Assembly (NCBI GenBank): GCA_002007465.1
Contig: LNAC01000102.1
Coordinates: 3,727,298 to 3,791,297 of the forward strand
Direction of reading: 5' to 3'
Source of the DNA: Ailurus styani
Lineage: Eukaryota > Chordata > Mammalia > Carnivora > Ailuridae
DNA: 64,000 nt
Positions 61,705-64,000 of the stretch are shown here, one piece after another. Under the pieces are notes generated by a model. That model made no database searches, was not told where the DNA came from, and worked only from the letters and a program-made list of their open reading frames with translations. The translations under genes and the position numbers were made by a program. The number at the start of each line of letters is the position of its first letter. Position 1 is the first letter of the stretch.

Positions 61705-61925
61705 GGTCTGGAGTCTACACCGTGTGCCTCCAACCCCCAGCTCAGCCACTTGCAGCCTTGGGCAAGTTATTTAACTTCTATCTGTGCCTCAGTTTTCATC
61801 CATGCAATGGTCATAATAGTACTAATTTGGGGGGTTCTTGTGAAGATCCAGTTAATGTGTACAGTGCTTAGAATTGTGCCTGATATGTACCAAGTAAGAA
61901 AAAAATTGGAGCTGTTATTATGAAC
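61705..61925 (+). repeat. MIR, sense
   Basis: 'CTCAGCCACTTGCAGCCTTG', 'GGCAAGTTATTTAACTTCTA' and 'CAGTGCTTAGAATTGTGCCT' are clear MIR landmarks. Confidence 0.8.
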
Positions 61926-62469
61926 TAGCAAAATGCCTGGTACATATCAATATGCAATAAATATTTGTTAAATGATTGAATGATTGAGTGAAGTAAAGGC
62001 AAAATTGAATCAAATGTTCAAATATTCCAAGTCCAATGCTTTTTTACTCTTCACTCATGTTTCCTTGAATAGACAGAAAGCTTAATTTTAGAAAACAAGA
62101 TTTCAGTAAATTATCAAACAATGAATCCACTGATTCTCTATAAAAATGATCATCAGATTAACTGAAAATTTCTTTTCTGGGTTTGCTGCTCCAGTCCTTG
62201 ACTTAAAGCCAATGTACCTTTAAAGTAACCATAAAGACATCTCTAGCAATTGGTTTAAATCACCATTTTATACTGGAACGTAGTAGGTGTTCAATAACTG
62301 ACGAATGATTGGTTTAGGGAATCAAAGAAGAATGCATACATACATTAGTAAAGTCAGAGCTTAGAGCAGTGTGTAAAACAAAAGGTACCAGATAATTAAG
62401 GACACAATTTTATTCATACTGTTAGAATAGGGAGAACATTCATTAATAAGAAATGTGTCAAAGGAAAGT

Positions 62470-62927
62470 GTGGATGGGGTTGTTGTTGTTGTTTTATTTG
62501 AGTGTAGTTGACACACAATGTTACAGTAGTTTCCTGTGCACAACTTAGCAATTTGACAAGTTTATACATTATGTTGTGTTCACCACAAGTATGGCTACCA
62601 TCAGTCCTGTTACATCGCTATTATAGTATCACTGACCGTATTCCTTCTGCTGTGCCTTTTATTCCCATGCCTTATTCATTCCATGGCTGGAAGCCTGTTT
62701 CTCCCTCTTCCCTTCACCCATCTTGCCCAACACCCTATCTCCCTCCCCTCTGGCGACCATCAATTTGTTCTCTGTATTTATAGGTCTGATTCTGCTTTTT
62801 CTTTGTGTATTCATTTATTTTGTTTTTTAGGTTCCACATATGAGTGAAATAATATTCTATTTGTCTTTCTCAATCTAAATTATTTCACTTAGTATAATAC
62901 ATTCTAAGTCCATCCATATTGTCTCAG
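62470..62927 (-). mobile_element. LINE-1 3' fragment, antisense
   Basis: 'GTAGTTGACACACAATGTTA', 'GTTCCACATATGAGTGAAAT' and 'TAAGTCCATCCATATTGTC' are reversed L1 3' UTR and ORF2 end. It is diverged relative to the other copies. Confidence 0.85.
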
Positions 62928-64000
62928 AGGGGGTGGAGTTTTATAAAGCCAGGTAAACCAGAGAGTCATCTATGAGGCTTATGGGAGTCATGGGCAAGAG
63001 TAGACCTGTCTTACCAGAGTCCTACGAGGAAAAGCGATTCTCTGCAGTTAGCTCCTTTCCCAGAACAAAAGATGGTGGGGAGATTTCAGAAAGCAAAAGG
63101 GTTGAGGTGAGGGGCTCTTAACCATAGACGTTTTCTGGTAAAGCTCAGGTTGAAGTTCAACATTACTAAATAAGATACTTAAATGGTTCACATTTTTTTC
63201 CTGACTCTTCTTTTTTCACATAAGCATGATTTGCAAAGTATATTTTACAAAATTTTAATTTAACATGACTTTTCTAGGAATGCGACTAATACATAAATTA
63301 AGGGGAGATTGAATTTCGTTTTGTTTGAACTTTACTAAGTGTTAACCATCATTTCAGAAAATCACTTCTCTTACAACAGTGGTGATCACGGTATTTATGT
63401 TGCCAGAACAACAGATGAATCAGTCTTTGTGCTGTGGAATCTAGTGACATTTATAGATATTTACATATAGTTACAAGCTTCTAACTGCTTTATTGTGTCT
63501 TATGGTGTTGTAATGCCTTTTGAAATACATATTACATTATAATAAATTATTTTCCTTTTATTTCTATTTTATGTCACAGTTTGAACATTGCATTGACGTT
63601 TATGGAAGTGCCTTTTAGCTAGATTATATTCTTGACTAAGGTCACTCCAAGGTCATAAATGTACTTCGGCATTACAAAGTATTTGCTAGAAAAAGGGGAT
63701 ACTGAGTTGATTGATTGGGAACATCTGGCATGGAGGTTGCCTATTGTAACCTAGTTTAGGTAAATGCAATTCAGAGTGGCAAAACCAATCTTAACCATGT
63801 TCCTGAATATATAATCTGTCTTTTCTCTGTCCTTTCTACTCATTCTTTGCCTCTTCATACCATAAATACAAACCCATACTCCATTCTAAAACCTTTCCTA
63901 TCAATAGATTGGAATCTGATGTCTCCAATGCAGATCAGAATACTGATAAAATCTTTCAGCCTATCTAATATAAATTGTGATACACTCCTATAAAATAAGA

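Larger units (their letters stand above)
36627..64000 (+). other. IMPG1 intron 13, 5' part (more than 27 kb)
   Basis: The region after the exon 13 donor has no frame matching the remaining IMPG1 exons (second SEA domain, EGF-like repeats). It is repeat-rich: L1 pieces, 12 SINEs, two copies of an old repeat, microsatellites, MER5A-like and hAT-like DNA transposon remnants, L2 and MIR. Unassigned stretches over 300 nt include 39720-41580, 43060-44560, 45430-46450, 46890-48150, 48630-49410, 49520-50750, 50915-51860, 52000-52930, 55405-56400, 57850-59610, 60280-61550 and 62930-64000. Confidence 0.8.

Noticed and set aside
36627..64000. Search for the second SEA domain, EGF-like and C-terminal exons of IMPG1
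   Set aside because: No frame with the expected residues is present, so these exons are placed beyond the right edge.

Overview
This is vertebrate nuclear DNA from a mammal of the order Carnivora. The main sign is a set of about 17 copies of the carnivore tRNA-Lys-derived CAN-SINE (head like 'GGGCGCCTGGGTGGCTCAG', body 'CAGGTCATGATCTCAGGGTC', tail (TC)n-AAATAAATAAA-An), together with carnivore-type L1 fragments. Several SINEs carry the 'GCCTGCCTCTCTGCCTACTTGTGATCTC' style of body that I associate with caniforms, especially mustelids. That finer placement is inference.

Only one protein-coding gene is supported: IMPG1 (interphotoreceptor matrix proteoglycan 1, also called SPACR), read on the + strand. 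Twelve consecutive internal coding exons can be placed between 1901 and 36626. All have AG/GT splice borders and compatible phases. Joined, they give 1338 nt, or 446 codons, with no stop. The first exon (signal peptide) lies left of the window, because exon 2 opens two bases into a codon. The last exons (rest of the mucin-like region, second SEA domain, EGF-like domains, C-terminus) lie right of it. The exons here encode the N-terminal region, the whole first SEA domain (exons 7-10) and the start of the Ser/Thr/Pro-rich mucin-like region (exons 11-13). Two exons are very small: exon 4 (29 nt) and exon 9 (21 nt).

Layout: 1-1900 end of intron 1; 1901-2134 exon 2; 2135-11459 intron 2, with a 3-kb antisense L1 that contains a nested SINE; 11460-16441 exons 3-6; 16442-21711 intron 6, with a sense L1; 21712-21864 exon 7; 21865-28208 intron 7, with a 5'-truncated L1 flanked by a 19-bp target duplication, three SINEs and two candidate conserved non-coding blocks; 28209-36626 exons 8-13; 36627-64000 intron 13, more than 27 kb with no exon I can support. 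Intron 13 holds an L1, most of the SINEs, two copies of one old interspersed repeat, a (GT)n microsatellite and one ambiguous base beside an 89-bp-spaced duplication.

I found no bacterial, viral or plasmid genes, no CRISPR array, no RNA gene, no CpG-island promoter and no second host gene. I did not find a new biological system. The points most worth a second look are the 21-nt microexon in SEA domain 1, the short and largely open intron 12, the divergent exon 13, inverted SINE pairs, and the duplication beside the N.
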